Shown: positions 9,110 through 19,353, counted from the stretch's first letter. The stretch is 64,000 nt of DNA from UBA1309 sp047605645 (GCA_047605645.1 JASGFJ010000005.1:1-64000); one strand, 5' to 3'. Notes: generated by a model not told the origin, from the sequence alone. Translations and numbers: made by a program.

Positions 9110-10048
9110 TCTCATTTGTCTAAGAAAAGGAACTTCAATTCCATGTTTTTCCCCATCAATAATGATATCTTCCAGCATTTTCTCCATTTCTATAGGTGAA
9201 TGTTGAGTGTGTCCATCAAACATCAGGCATAATGCTTCATTGTTGTAAATTTTTCGTATTATTGGAAGTATAATAAAGAGAGGAAAAGAATAAAACCTGT
9301 TCATTTTTTCTGTTTTGGGATTAAATCCTAATTTTTGACAAACTTCAAATCCTTCCCTTATAGCCTTTATTGTATCCTTAAGAATATCGGAATTATTCGC
9401 AAAAATCCATCCTCCCCCAGCTTTTATGATTCCTGCCGACAATCCTGCTGCTATTGCATAATGAGTTATAAGCCAGTTTTTAATTGAGCGGTGAAGTATC
9501 GGCTTAAGATTCGCTTCTTCAAAAGCGTTCGCTATTTTCTGTACTCGTTGCGACACTTCTCCATTTAATTCACCCAATGGAGTATGCGACTGTTTTAATC
9601 CGGAGATAACACTATTTATACCGTTTGCATCTCTACCACCTCCCACCATAAAAGGAAATCCGAAAAAGTATTGCTCCTTGGAAAGATATTTATTTATATT
9701 ATTCAAATCAGCAATCCATATATTCAAAAAGAAGAGGATGTGAGCACTCCCTGCTGATTTAGAGAGTACCGGCAATACTTCTTTCAAATGGAGATTGTTG
9801 GTTGTGATAAGGATATACTCAAAACTATTGTCTGATGGCAAATCGGCTATAACATTAGGCTTAAAGACAATATTTTCTATTTTTCTTTGTCCTTCCCTGA
9901 AGTCTGTACAATGGATGCTGATTCCGGTTTCCATTACCTGTTTTCTCTTTTCGGGTCTCACCAATACAGTTATTTCATGGCCTGCCTTTGATAATTGCCA
10001 TCCATAGGTACTTCCTATAATCCCGGAACCATATATTAGTATTTTCAT
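9080..10048 (-). CDS. Ketopantoate reductase (ApbA/PanE) family oxidoreductase
   Basis: A 322-residue protein with an N-terminal Rossmann fold (GSGIIGSTYG at residues 7-16) typical of NAD(P)-dependent ApbA/PanE reductases, and a helical C-terminal half. True PanE makes pantoate for CoA. This paralogue sits with an AraC regulator (10 bases upstream) rather than with pantothenate genes, so a different 2-oxoacid substrate is quite possible. The last nine codons lie inside the left 257-bp repeat. The nearly exact second copy of that 3' end at 11237-11266 shows the region was duplicated. Confidence 0.75.
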   Translation of the reverse strand: MKILIYGSGIIGSTYGWQLSKAGHEITVLVRPEKRKQVMETGISIHCTDFREGQRKIENIVFKPNVIADLPSDNSFEYILITTNNLHLKEVLPVLSKSAGSAHILFFLNIWIADLNNINKYLSKEQYFFGFPFMVGGGRDANGINSVISGLKQSHTPLGELNGEVSQRVQKIANAFEEANLKPILHRSIKNWLITHYAIAAGLSAGIIKAGGGWIFANNSDILKDTIKAIREGFEVCQKLGFNPKTEKMNRFYSFPLFIILPIIRKIYNNEALCLMFDGHTQHSPIEMEKMLEDIIIDGEKHGIEVPFLRQMRETILNKLQS

Positions 10049-10058
10049 AATCAGTGAT

Positions 10059-10877
10059 TTATTTGTTTGTGTTGATGAAAAAAGATTGAAACAATGACCT
10101 ATACTCTGAATAAGGATCGGTACTCAATCGAAATTCATTCGGTGTATATCCTGACAAAGATTTTATCTCCCTTATTAAATGTGATTTATCGTAATATCCG
10201 CATTCACAAGCTATCTCATTTAGGTTTGTTGATGTGTTTGTTTGCAATTGGTGTATTGTTTTTGAGAAGCGTTGTATTTGGATAAACTCTTTTGGATTCA
10301 ATCCTACATATTCTGAAAAAAGACGTTTGAATTGTTTGTATCCAATACATGCCTTATCTGCTAATTGAGAAATGTTATTTTCTCCCCTTTTAATCAATTC
10401 AATGGTTGAAGCAATTCGTTTGTAGTTATAATCTTCCCTTTTCTGAAGGTTTTTCAATAGGAAACTCTCTGTTAAATTAATAATTTCCCGCTCATTGCAA
10501 AAGTCAGATAAACGATTCTCCAACTCTTTAAATTGTGAACTTAATAAGTTCAACTCAATACTTTTTCCCTTCAGTTCACAACATGGGATATTCAATAATA
10601 CTTTAATAGCAAGAGGCCGGAAAATGATTATTATAAGATTCAGGTTGTAAAAATGCATATTTACAGGACGAACAGACTGCCCAAAAAGATATGCTTTGGA
10701 ATGCAAACCGTATTCATCTGAATAGATATTCCCACCCCGATTTAATACCAGTCCTGTATATCCGGAAGGAATAGCACGTTGTCTTCCCTGCTGCATGCTG
10801 TCTGTTGATAAAAACCAATATTCTCTGACATATAGTGCAAGCAAAGGAGATGGCGATATGGCAATAAAATCCTTCAT
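10059..10877 (-). CDS. AraC family transcriptional regulator
   Basis: 272 residues. The N-terminal half (SPSPLLALYVREYWFLSTD...) resembles the sensor part seen in many Bacteroidetes AraC proteins. The C-terminal 100 residues carry the double helix-turn-helix, with ISQLADKACIGYKQFKRLF and LNEIACECGYYDKSHLIREIK. It starts upstream of the ketopantoate-reductase-like gene with a 10-base gap, so it probably controls the two-gene cassette. The inducer is unknown. The whole cassette lies between two direct repeats. Confidence 0.85.
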   Translation of the reverse strand: MKDFIAISPSPLLALYVREYWFLSTDSMQQGRQRAIPSGYTGLVLNRGGNIYSDEYGLHSKAYLFGQSVRPVNMHFYNLNLIIIIFRPLAIKVLLNIPCCELKGKSIELNLLSSQFKELENRLSDFCNEREIINLTESFLLKNLQKREDYNYKRIASTIELIKRGENNISQLADKACIGYKQFKRLFSEYVGLNPKEFIQIQRFSKTIHQLQTNTSTNLNEIACECGYYDKSHLIREIKSLSGYTPNEFRLSTDPYSEYRSLFQSFFINTNK

Positions 10878-11009
10878 ATACGTATTTTAGACAAAAATAA
10901 AGCATATTAATCTAAATATCGGTGTACAAAAAGGACATTTTACATTTTTATCAGTAATCTATCTTTTGAGTTTAAGAAAAAGAATCTTCTATTACAATTG
11001 GAAAAATAT

Positions 11010-11266
11010 TTATTGCTACGCTAAAAGTCTGCCGAATAAGATCAGGTATAGGCGGAAAGCGAAAACTACTATCATCTGAAATTTATGGTTAATTATAAAT
11101 TTATGTATATCTGATAATTAGTTGTTTACATGCCTATCCGGAACTAAAGCTCAAAAGATGGAACTGAATGTACCGGCAATAAAAAATGCGGTTGTAATAC
11201 AACTCCAATATAGATGATGGATGATGCCTCTAGTTGTCAGCTTTGAAGTTTATTGAGGATTGTTTC
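11010..11266. repeat. 257-bp direct repeat, right copy
   Basis: Copy of 8853-9109. It contains an orphan nine-codon 3' end of the ketopantoate-reductase-like gene (ETILNKLQS plus stop, minus strand, 11237-11266) with no gene body attached. The rest of the 10878-11335 interval holds only the AraC promoter region. Confidence 0.95.
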
Positions 11267-11334
11267 GTAAACTTACCGACAAAGGTTCGATGCGTATTTG
11301 ACAAATTTTACTTGCAGGTCAGCATGCACAGAAA

Positions 11335-11377
11335 AAACGCCTCCTAAATAATCTTTACAATTATTCAGGAGGCGTTT
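11335..11377 (-). terminator. Terminator of secA
   Basis: AACGCCTCCT pairs with AGGAGGCGTT; the flanking A-run on the plus strand gives a T-run on the minus strand. It lies directly after the secA stop. Confidence 0.85.
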
Positions 11378-11405
11378 CGTATTTAAAATATAAATAATCA
11401 GGAAA

Positions 11406-14400
11406 TTATCTTCCGTGACAGTGTTTATATTTTTTGCCGCTGCCGCAAGGACAAGGATCATTGCGTCCTACTGTCTTTTCTACACGAACAGGTTCGTGTT
11501 TAGGTTGCTGCGGTTGTTCCGGTTTTTCGGCAGTCTGATTGATTTCATCTTTTTGTGTTTTCATCCGGCTGAAATCTGTTTTCTGCTCAGGGGCAGCTTC
11601 CTGCACACTTTCCGGTTCGCGCAATGGAATCTGTCCGCGCATCAGAATGCTTACCGATTTTTTGTTCATGCCGTCCACCATGTTCTTGAACAAGCTGAAT
11701 GATTCCAGTTTGTAGATCAATAATGGATCCTTCTGTTCATAGCTTGCATTCTGTACAGATTGGCGCAAATCGTCCATTTCACGCAAGTGTTCTTTCCATT
11801 CTTCATCGATGGTGTGAAGGATAACTGCCTTTTCAAACGACTTGATAACGTCTTTTGATTCCGTTTCGTACGCTGTTTTCAGGTTGCAGGAAATATTATA
11901 CATGCGTTTTCCGTCAGATATCGGAATCAGGATGTTTTCATATTGTGCGCCCTGATGTTCATACACCTGTTTGATAACAGGGTTTGCAACTTCAGCAAGG
12001 CGATCCATCTTGTGTTTAAAGCTCTTGACAACAGCTTCGTATACTTTATCAACCAGTTTTTCTGTTTTTCCTGATTTGAATTCGTCTTCGGAGAAAGGAG
12101 TTTCGATGGCAGCCACACGTAGAAGCTCCATAACCAGTCCGTCATAATCCTGTAAATCCGCGTATTGTTCTACGATAGAGTTTACAGTATCAAAGAGCAT
12201 GTTTGCAATATCGATTCCGATTCTTTCGCCCATTAGTGCGTGACGACGTCGTTTGTAGATAACTTCACGCTGTGAATTCATTACGTCGTCGTATTCAAGG
12301 AGACGTTTACGAATACCGAAGTTGTTTTCTTCTACTTTTTTCTGTGCACGTTCCACTGATTTGCTGAGCATATTGTGTTCCAGCATTTCGCCTTCTTTGA
12401 AGCCCATCCGATCCATCAAACCGGCAATACGTTCGGTCGCAAACAGACGCATCAGGTTATCTTCAAGAGAGACATAAAATACGGAAGATCCCGGATCTCC
12501 CTGACGTCCGGCACGCCCACGCAACTGGCGGTCTACACGACGGGATTCGTGACGTTCTGTCCCGATGATTGCCAATCCTCCGGCAGCTTTCACTTCCGGT
12601 GACAGTTTGATGTCGGTACCACGTCCGGCCATATTTGTAGCGATAGTGACTGTTCCTGTTTGTCCGGCAAGAGATACGATTTCCGCTTCTTTCTGGTGCA
12701 GTTTCGCATTCAGTACATTGTGCTTGATTTTGCGAAGAGTAAGCATCCGGCTCAACAATTCGGAAATTTCCACAGATGTTGTACCTACCAACACCGGACG
12801 GCCTTCACCAATCAGCATTTCTATTTCCGTGATTACGGCAGAATATTTCTCACGAGCTGTTTTGTAGATGCGGTCGTTCATGTCTTTACGGGAAATAGGG
12901 CGGTTGGTTGGAATCACCACCACATCCAGTTTATAGATATCCCATAACTCACCGGCTTCGGTTTCAGCCGTACCGGTCATTCCGGACAGCTTGTTATACA
13001 TACGGAAATAATTCTGAAGGGTGATGGTCGCGAATGTTTGTGTCGCCGCTTCCACTTTAACACCTTCTTTGGCTTCAATAGCCTGATGGAGTCCGTCTGA
13101 ATAACGACGGCCATCCATGATACGTCCCGTTTGTTCGTCTACAATAAGCACTTTGTTATCGATAACAACATATTCGTCATCTTTTTCGAACAAAGTATAA
13201 GCTTTCAAAAGCTGATTAACCGTGTGGACACGTTCCGATTTTATAGAATAGTTTTGCAACAATTCGTCTTTCTTCTCTGCTTTTTGTGCATCGCTCAAGC
13301 CTTGTCTTTCCAGCTCGGACAATTGAGAAGCAATATCCGGCAATACAAAGAAATGAGGATCATCCGTATTTCCGGTGAGCAAATCGATACCTTTATCCGT
13401 TAGCTCGATGCTGTTGTTTTTTTCATCAATAACGAAATACAGATCGTCTGTCACAACATGCATATTGCGCATTTGATCCTGCATGTAGTAATCCTCCGTC
13501 TTGAGCATGGCTGCTTTGATTCCCGGTTCACTCAAATACTTGATCAAAGGCTTATTTTTAGGAAGTCCCTTAAATGAACGATACAGTAACAAAGCGCCTT
13601 CTTCCTGAACTTTTTTGTCTTCGGAAGCAAGTTTTGATTTGGCTTCAGCTAGCAAGCGGGTAGATAAATCGCGTTGCGCTTTTACGATAATTTCGACACG
13701 GGGACGATATTCGTCAAACAATTGTATTTCACCGCGAGGTACCGGGCCGGAGATAATCAATGGAGTACGGGCATCATCAATAAGTACGGAGTCAACTTCG
13801 TCGACAATAGCGTAGTTGTGACCGCGTTGAACCAGCTCGCTGGGCAGCGTGGCCATGTTGTCACGCAAATAGTCGAACCCGAATTCGTTGTTCGTTCCAA
13901 AGGTAATATCTGCCAGATAAGCTTGTCTACGTCCTTCTGAATTAGGTTGGTGCCTGTCGATACAATCAACCGAAAGGCCGTGGAACATATAAAGAGGGCC
14001 CATCCACTCCGAGTCACGTTTAGCGAGGTAGTCGTTGACTGTCACTACGTGTACTCCATTTCCAGTCAGTGCATTCAGGAACACCGGTAGAGTAGCTACC
14101 AATGTTTTTCCTTCCCCTGTAGCCATTTCGGCAATCTTTCCTTTGTGAAGAACCACTCCACCAAACAACTGCACATCGTAATGAATCATGTCCCAGACAA
14201 TTTCATTACCACCGGCTTTCCAATGATTCTGATAAATCGCTTTGTCGCCTTCGATGCGCACGAAATCGTGTGACACAGCTAATTTTCGGTCAAAATCGGT
14301 TGCTGTTACAACCACTTCCGTATTTTGGGTCAGTCGACGCGCAGTATCTTTTACAATAGAGAATACTTCCGGCAGTACTTGTTCCAGAACTACTTCATAT

Positions 14401-14693
14401 TTTTCAGTTATTTCTTTCTCAAGTTTATCCACTTGATTCCAGATTTCTTCGCGTTGGTCGATTTCCAGTTTTTCGGCCTGAGCGCGAAGCTCTACAATCT
14501 TATTCTTCTCATCAGCTACAAAGTCCTGAATCTGCTGCCTGATTTCAGCAGTTTTTGCACGTAGCTCATCATCCGAGAGTTTTTCGATAGCAGTGTAAGC
14601 ATCCCTGATCTTGGCCACATAAGGATTGATCTCTTTCAAGTCCCGTTGTGATTTGTTCCCGAACAGTTTGCTCATAAATTCATTAAATCCCAT
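11406..14693 (-). CDS. secA: Preprotein translocase ATPase SecA
   Basis: The motor that pushes unfolded preproteins through SecYEG at the inner membrane. Walker A ATGEGKT, the DEAD-type DEVDSVLIDDARTP, the preprotein-binding and helicase-like second NBD (GTTSVEISE, TNMAGRGTDI, QLRGRAGRQGD), and a C-terminal zinc SEC-C motif RNDPCPCGSGKKYKHCHGR are all present. At 1095 residues it is about 200 longer than the E. coli protein. The extra length includes a charged, coiled-coil-like insertion near residues 55-130, which I believe is usual in Bacteroidetes SecA. Transcribed alone with its own terminator. Confidence 0.97.
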   Translation of the reverse strand: MGFNEFMSKLFGNKSQRDLKEINPYVAKIRDAYTAIEKLSDDELRAKTAEIRQQIQDFVADEKNKIVELRAQAEKLEIDQREEIWNQVDKLEKEITEKYEVVLEQVLPEVFSIVKDTARRLTQNTEVVVTATDFDRKLAVSHDFVRIEGDKAIYQNHWKAGGNEIVWDMIHYDVQLFGGVVLHKGKIAEMATGEGKTLVATLPVFLNALTGNGVHVVTVNDYLAKRDSEWMGPLYMFHGLSVDCIDRHQPNSEGRRQAYLADITFGTNNEFGFDYLRDNMATLPSELVQRGHNYAIVDEVDSVLIDDARTPLIISGPVPRGEIQLFDEYRPRVEIIVKAQRDLSTRLLAEAKSKLASEDKKVQEEGALLLYRSFKGLPKNKPLIKYLSEPGIKAAMLKTEDYYMQDQMRNMHVVTDDLYFVIDEKNNSIELTDKGIDLLTGNTDDPHFFVLPDIASQLSELERQGLSDAQKAEKKDELLQNYSIKSERVHTVNQLLKAYTLFEKDDEYVVIDNKVLIVDEQTGRIMDGRRYSDGLHQAIEAKEGVKVEAATQTFATITLQNYFRMYNKLSGMTGTAETEAGELWDIYKLDVVVIPTNRPISRKDMNDRIYKTAREKYSAVITEIEMLIGEGRPVLVGTTSVEISELLSRMLTLRKIKHNVLNAKLHQKEAEIVSLAGQTGTVTIATNMAGRGTDIKLSPEVKAAGGLAIIGTERHESRRVDRQLRGRAGRQGDPGSSVFYVSLEDNLMRLFATERIAGLMDRMGFKEGEMLEHNMLSKSVERAQKKVEENNFGIRKRLLEYDDVMNSQREVIYKRRRHALMGERIGIDIANMLFDTVNSIVEQYADLQDYDGLVMELLRVAAIETPFSEDEFKSGKTEKLVDKVYEAVVKSFKHKMDRLAEVANPVIKQVYEHQGAQYENILIPISDGKRMYNISCNLKTAYETESKDVIKSFEKAVILHTIDEEWKEHLREMDDLRQSVQNASYEQKDPLLIYKLESFSLFKNMVDGMNKKSVSILMRGQIPLREPESVQEAAPEQKTDFSRMKTQKDEINQTAEKPEQPQQPKHEPVRVEKTVGRNDPCPCGSGKKYKHCHGR

Positions 14694-14740
14694 AATCTGT
14701 ATATATAACTTTTTTTATTATTTACGTTTTGTTTTTGCTT

Positions 14741-16339
14741 TCAATATTTAATGAGTTCACTAAGGACTCTTCCATTGGAAGCATTCGGAGAGCGGATTCT
14801 TAGTATGTAAGAAATTGTCGGAGCAATTTCTTTGGCATCGATTGTTCTGTTGATTTTTTGAGGCTTAACGTTGTATCCGAAAAAGAATACCGGAGCAACA
14901 ACTTCAGTGTTCCTTATACGATAATCTTTTACATTGGCCGTTGTCTCTTTTTCATTCACAATCTTTACTCCGGGCTGAAGCACAAGGATAATGTCTCCGG
15001 CGGTATCCCGGTTCAACAGATTGCGGTATCCACTCATGCTGCTGTTCTCTTCTCCAAAAAGAAGTTGCGAAGAGGTAGCCACATCCTGCACACCGGTAAA
15101 CTGAATCACAAATTCGGCGGCCTTTTTCTGAACTTCCTTTAAGTTTAGATTTTTGTTTTCAATCAACTTACGGTTCAGGTAGATTTGATTATTATAAAAT
15201 CCTTCTACCCATTGTTCCCGTCCGTAGGTCGCCATCAGGTACATATTCAGTAGTGATGTACATCGATTGGGATAAAATACGGAATTCGGAATTGACAGAT
15301 TTGAACCTTGAGGCTCTTCTGACTGATAGTATCCGGTAGAGGTGATGAAAATAATCGTATTTTTCAAACCGACCAGCTTGTCTATTCCGTCTAGAAAATC
15401 ACCGAGTTGCTTATCTAGCCGGCAATATGTGTCCTGCAACTCCACCGAATAATTCTTGTCTTTGGCTTTCGAATAGTTTCCTGCATACAAAGCCAGGGAA
15501 ACAAAGTCCGGATAAGCTCTTTTGCCCAGAGCTGCCTTGTCAATGACAGACAAAGCCATGCCGACAGTTTCGTCATTAACCAGCGGACTCTCCTTCAATA
15601 GAATATATGAATCCTTATTTGCTCCGAAAGAGTGGTTGAAGTTGTATATATTATTAGTATAAGGAAATGACTTATATTTATCGATGGACAATAACGGTTT
15701 CCAGTTTAATTCGGAAATACGTCGGCTCAGTGAAGAATTGCTGCGGTTGTATTGATCAACTACCCAGTGGAGATTCTTGTAATAAGTGGTCGTTGCCCAT
15801 TTGCCTGTAAAATCTTCTAACCAATACGCTCCATTACCTGCACGCCCGGCAGTGATGAGTGCCTCTGTTGAATTGGGAGCGAAAGAATATACATCTGAGT
15901 TTCCCTGCGAAGCTATCTTCAGTTCGTCACCGATAGTTGAAACTTTGAGCGCCAGCGGCGATACTTTGTCTTGCGTGTAGTTGCCCAAATAGGAGTCGTC
16001 TGCAAAGACGGGGGCAAGTACTCCTTTATCCCGAAGGTATTTTTGACTGCTGTTGATTCCCGAATAGAACGGATCGGAGCCGGTGTATATCGTGGAAATA
16101 GCTGACGCCCCATTTACATCCGGAAAATCGAAAGACATGTTTTGATAGACAAGTCCCTCTCTTAGAAGTCTTTTAAATCCTTTTTCGCCAAAATTACTTT
16201 GAAAAAAATCAAGGTAGTCACCACGAAGTTGATCAATAGTAATTCCTATCACCAGTTTCGGCGTTTCAGGAACATTTACCTGAGCCTTGACCGAACTGAT
16301 GGTTAAAACAGCGACTAAAGATGTTATTATTTTTATCAC
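14741..16339 (-). CDS. Secreted alkaline-phosphatase-superfamily hydrolase
   Basis: 532 residues with a signal peptide ending near VKAQ (residue 20). The fold begins KLVIGITIDQLRGDYL, the metal-binding start of type I phosphodiesterase/alkaline phosphatase-like proteins. The segment NGASAISTIYTGSDP matches the position of the Ser/Thr nucleophile. Expected in the periplasm, releasing phosphate from esters or acting as a phosphodiesterase. It lies between secA and a DUF4105 gene on the same strand, with gaps of about 50 bases. The exact substrate cannot be inferred. Confidence 0.8.
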   Translation of the reverse strand: MIKIITSLVAVLTISSVKAQVNVPETPKLVIGITIDQLRGDYLDFFQSNFGEKGFKRLLREGLVYQNMSFDFPDVNGASAISTIYTGSDPFYSGINSSQKYLRDKGVLAPVFADDSYLGNYTQDKVSPLALKVSTIGDELKIASQGNSDVYSFAPNSTEALITAGRAGNGAYWLEDFTGKWATTTYYKNLHWVVDQYNRSNSSLSRRISELNWKPLLSIDKYKSFPYTNNIYNFNHSFGANKDSYILLKESPLVNDETVGMALSVIDKAALGKRAYPDFVSLALYAGNYSKAKDKNYSVELQDTYCRLDKQLGDFLDGIDKLVGLKNTIIFITSTGYYQSEEPQGSNLSIPNSVFYPNRCTSLLNMYLMATYGREQWVEGFYNNQIYLNRKLIENKNLNLKEVQKKAAEFVIQFTGVQDVATSSQLLFGEENSSMSGYRNLLNRDTAGDIILVLQPGVKIVNEKETTANVKDYRIRNTEVVAPVFFFGYNVKPQKINRTIDAKEIAPTISYILRIRSPNASNGRVLSELIKY

Positions 16340-16388
16340 GTGATATTATTAATTGTTGTATTGCATCTCAAACATCGTGCCAATCGTT

Positions 16389-17585
16389 TTATTTACGGAC
16401 ACCGATAAATGCATAAGCTCCCGAACGCAGCCATAATGTCAGTACGAAAGGGATAAACGCGCTTAACAGTTCTTGAGGAATAAGCTTCCAGCATACCAGA
16501 AAGAGCGTCGTAACCGCAAAGTTAATAAAATGATAGTAATATATAGACCGCAACTTGGATTTTACAAAAAATAAAACGGAGGCAACCAGATGAAGAGGCT
16601 GAAGCCACAGGTAGTTCCAATTTGGAGACATACAGGGGTGAACTGAAAAGAACATCAGGAAAGTAAGGACGATGCCACTCAGCCCGGCGACAGCAAAAAT
16701 CAGGGTGTCGAAAAGACGGGAGATGAAGAATGCACCGCCGTTTTTCCATTCCATGAAGCTCACCAGCAAGGCTATAGCAAAAAGCAGTATTCCGGTAAGC
16801 CACGGGGTGAAAAATGGTTTTGAAAAGGTATTGTCTCCCTTTGGATTCAATATTGCTGAAGAGCTTACCAGCGATTGCCTGTCCCCATCTGTATGTTGTA
16901 TTTGAGCATTGTTCAATGCCTCGTATAAGTAACTTGGCAAGAATAGTTTTTCACGCGCTGTCACAGGTGTGTCAGCTCCCGAGCCCACTACCAGGTTGAT
17001 GCCGAATTGCTCCCAGACATGTCCATCCAGAAATTCGTTTAGCATGTTGCGAAAAGAGAGAGACGAGTGGGAGGGAGCAAGCAGGATTTTGCCATCTATA
17101 TTTTTTTCGAGAATGACAAAAAGACGCGTAGCACAATTATCGAAGAAAAAATTGTATCTATATTCCCTGTTTTCGGGCAGTGCATTAATACAAAGAGCGT
17201 TCCATACCTGCTGTTTTTCCTTTTGAGTCAGCCGTATCACTTGTTCGTCGACTTCCTGTCCTTTCATCTGATATTCCAAGAGGTATTCGGGAAAGCTCAT
17301 TGCTGCCACCATATAATCGGTTTCCCCTTTCGCAAAGTGATAAATAAAGTTTGGTTTATTAAAACTGAACATACCGTAGTTAAAGACCAGGTCTATGTGT
17401 TTAGCCGGATCTTTGACCCGGATAGAAGCATGGCCAAATAATCCGTATATAGCTCCCGACCACGGAGAATTTGTCAGAATCGATACTTCTGCAGAATCAC
17501 TCAGTGCGATCTCCTGCGCCTGTGTTCCGGACGATGCCAGAAAAAAGACTAGCAGGGTAATCAGTATTAAAAACTTCTTTGCCAT
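16389..17585 (-). CDS. DUF4105 (Lnb-type N-acyltransferase-like) membrane protein
   Basis: 398 residues: signal peptide (cleavage near TQAQ), a periplasmic domain with LFGHASIRVKDP and FFDNCATRLF, and four to five membrane segments in the C-terminal third (about 265-395). The HAS and NCATR motifs are those of DUF4105, a cysteine-peptidase-like fold. Members in Bacteroides have been linked to N-acylation of lipoproteins (Lnb), replacing the missing Lnt. Whether this copy has that role is an inference. A TATCTTTG-type -7 box (complement at 17602-17609) lies just before the start. Confidence 0.75.
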   Translation of the reverse strand: MAKKFLILITLLVFFLASSGTQAQEIALSDSAEVSILTNSPWSGAIYGLFGHASIRVKDPAKHIDLVFNYGMFSFNKPNFIYHFAKGETDYMVAAMSFPEYLLEYQMKGQEVDEQVIRLTQKEKQQVWNALCINALPENREYRYNFFFDNCATRLFVILEKNIDGKILLAPSHSSLSFRNMLNEFLDGHVWEQFGINLVVGSGADTPVTAREKLFLPSYLYEALNNAQIQHTDGDRQSLVSSSAILNPKGDNTFSKPFFTPWLTGILLFAIALLVSFMEWKNGGAFFISRLFDTLIFAVAGLSGIVLTFLMFFSVHPCMSPNWNYLWLQPLHLVASVLFFVKSKLRSIYYYHFINFAVTTLFLVCWKLIPQELLSAFIPFVLTLWLRSGAYAFIGVRK

Positions 17586-17784
17586 TTACTAAAATTTAGG
17601 GCAAAGATAAGAAAAAGCTTTAGAATAGATTTGGCGTGCTTTTCTTTAATTCTAATTGATTTCTATCTGCCAATATTAAAATACGGATTTAAACAATTCT
17701 CCGCTATTCATTAACCAATTTATCCCACCGATGTTATGATCTCTTTTTATACATTTGTTCTAAATTTAAAATTAACCTTGAGTA

Positions 17785-19353
17785 ATGAAAAATTTATATC
17801 TGAATGCACTTGTATTAGCCCTGTGCCTGATTACATCAAACCTTTATTCCGCAACTTACTATGTTTCTTCATCAGGAACATCTTCAGCTTCAGGTACAAT
17901 CACGAATCCTCTGAATTTTTCTGCAGCCATCCGCAAATCACTTGCTGCAGGTGATACCATTTATGTGAGAGGTGGAACTTATAGCTTTACAAGTACGCAA
18001 ACAATCAGCAGATCGGGAACATCGACTTCGTATATTGTCATCACAGCTTATCCAGGAGAGACTCCGGTTCTCGATTTCAGGAATCAAGCCTACAACAGCA
18101 GTAATCCGGGAGTAAAAATTAATTCGGATTATCTCCACTTTAAAGGATTTATTATTCAGGGAGCAGGAGACAACGGTTTGATTGTGTACGGAAGCAACAA
18201 CATTATAGAACACTGTACTTTTCGCTGGAATTGCGATTCGGGCCTGCAAATGAAAACAGGGAGCGATAATCTAATCAAAAACTGCGACTCGTATGAAAAT
18301 TTTGACTACATGACCACCAAAAGTGATGGGACACCTAATTATGGAGGAAATGCAGATGGGTTTGCTGATAAACAATATACGAATACCGGAGCAAATACCT
18401 ATTTGGGTTGTCGTTCCTGGCTAAATGGAGATGACGGCTGGGATAGTTACCAAAAGATTGGCAACACGGTCTACGATAGTTGCTGGTGTTATAAAAATGG
18501 ACCGGATTCTATTGATATGACCAATCATATCCGTTTCCAGACCGACAGTGCCTCCTGGTTCTATCAGTTTAAAGGGACCGACGGTCGCTTTGTCATGAAA
18601 AATTATGGCAATGGTAACGGATTTAAGGTGGGAGGAGACCAAACAACCCATAATGCAACTTTGAGATTTTGTGTTTCTGCAGGCAATGCAGTGAAAGGAT
18701 TTGATCAAAACAATAATGCAGGATTGATGACACTCTACAACTGCTCTGCATACAAAAATAATCCGAACTACGGATTTGCCAATACCTTGGTCGGTACGTT
18801 GATTATAAAGAATTGTGCAAGTTTAGATCCGTTGAGTAGTAATATTTTTAAAACATCAACCATCACCTCTGAACATAATTCATGGAACACAGGATACACC
18901 TGCAATGCTTCTTATTTTGAGAACCTGGATGCCACACAGCTTCTCGCAAACCGGCAAGCCGATGGCTCTTTGCCTGAAATAACATTTATGCATCAGCAGT
19001 CTACAAGCGGAATGATTGACAAGGGACTTGATGTTGGGCTATTCTATTGGGGAACGGCTCCGGATCTGGGTGCTTTCGAATACAACCCATCCACCACGGC
19101 TATTCATGAAAATACGACATTCTCAGGGGTATTCTCTGCCTATTTTTTATCAACCGGAAAACAGATTATAATCAATGCCTCTCTGGAATCATCCATTGAA
19201 ATATTTACTATTCCCGGAAGAAAAATACTGTCAACCAATGTATCATCCGGGCAGACAGAACTTTCAGCTGAAGGTTGGAGCAAAGGGCTCTATATCATCA
19301 AGGCTATAGATTTAAACAGGAATATACGAAGTGCTAAAATAATGGTATATTAA
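17785..19353 (+). CDS. Secreted pectate lyase, PL9-like, with T9SS sorting domain
   Basis: 522 residues: signal peptide (residues 1-22), a right-handed beta-helix body rich in Asn ladders, and a C-terminal domain of about 80 residues (IEIFTIPGRKILSTNVSSGQ... ending SAKIMVY) typical of type IX secretion cargo. NADGFADK and GCRSWLNGDDGWD match the calcium- and base-carrying motifs of family PL9, which cleaves polygalacturonate by beta-elimination. It is expected outside the cell or on its surface. Its product type (unsaturated uronates) matches the GH88 enzyme encoded about 1 kb downstream on the same strand, although an OsmC gene on the other strand lies between. Confidence 0.85.
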   Translation: MKNLYLNALVLALCLITSNLYSATYYVSSSGTSSASGTITNPLNFSAAIRKSLAAGDTIYVRGGTYSFTSTQTISRSGTSTSYIVITAYPGETPVLDFRNQAYNSSNPGVKINSDYLHFKGFIIQGAGDNGLIVYGSNNIIEHCTFRWNCDSGLQMKTGSDNLIKNCDSYENFDYMTTKSDGTPNYGGNADGFADKQYTNTGANTYLGCRSWLNGDDGWDSYQKIGNTVYDSCWCYKNGPDSIDMTNHIRFQTDSASWFYQFKGTDGRFVMKNYGNGNGFKVGGDQTTHNATLRFCVSAGNAVKGFDQNNNAGLMTLYNCSAYKNNPNYGFANTLVGTLIIKNCASLDPLSSNIFKTSTITSEHNSWNTGYTCNASYFENLDATQLLANRQADGSLPEITFMHQQSTSGMIDKGLDVGLFYWGTAPDLGAFEYNPSTTAIHENTTFSGVFSAYFLSTGKQIIINASLESSIEIFTIPGRKILSTNVSSGQTELSAEGWSKGLYIIKAIDLNRNIRSAKIMVY

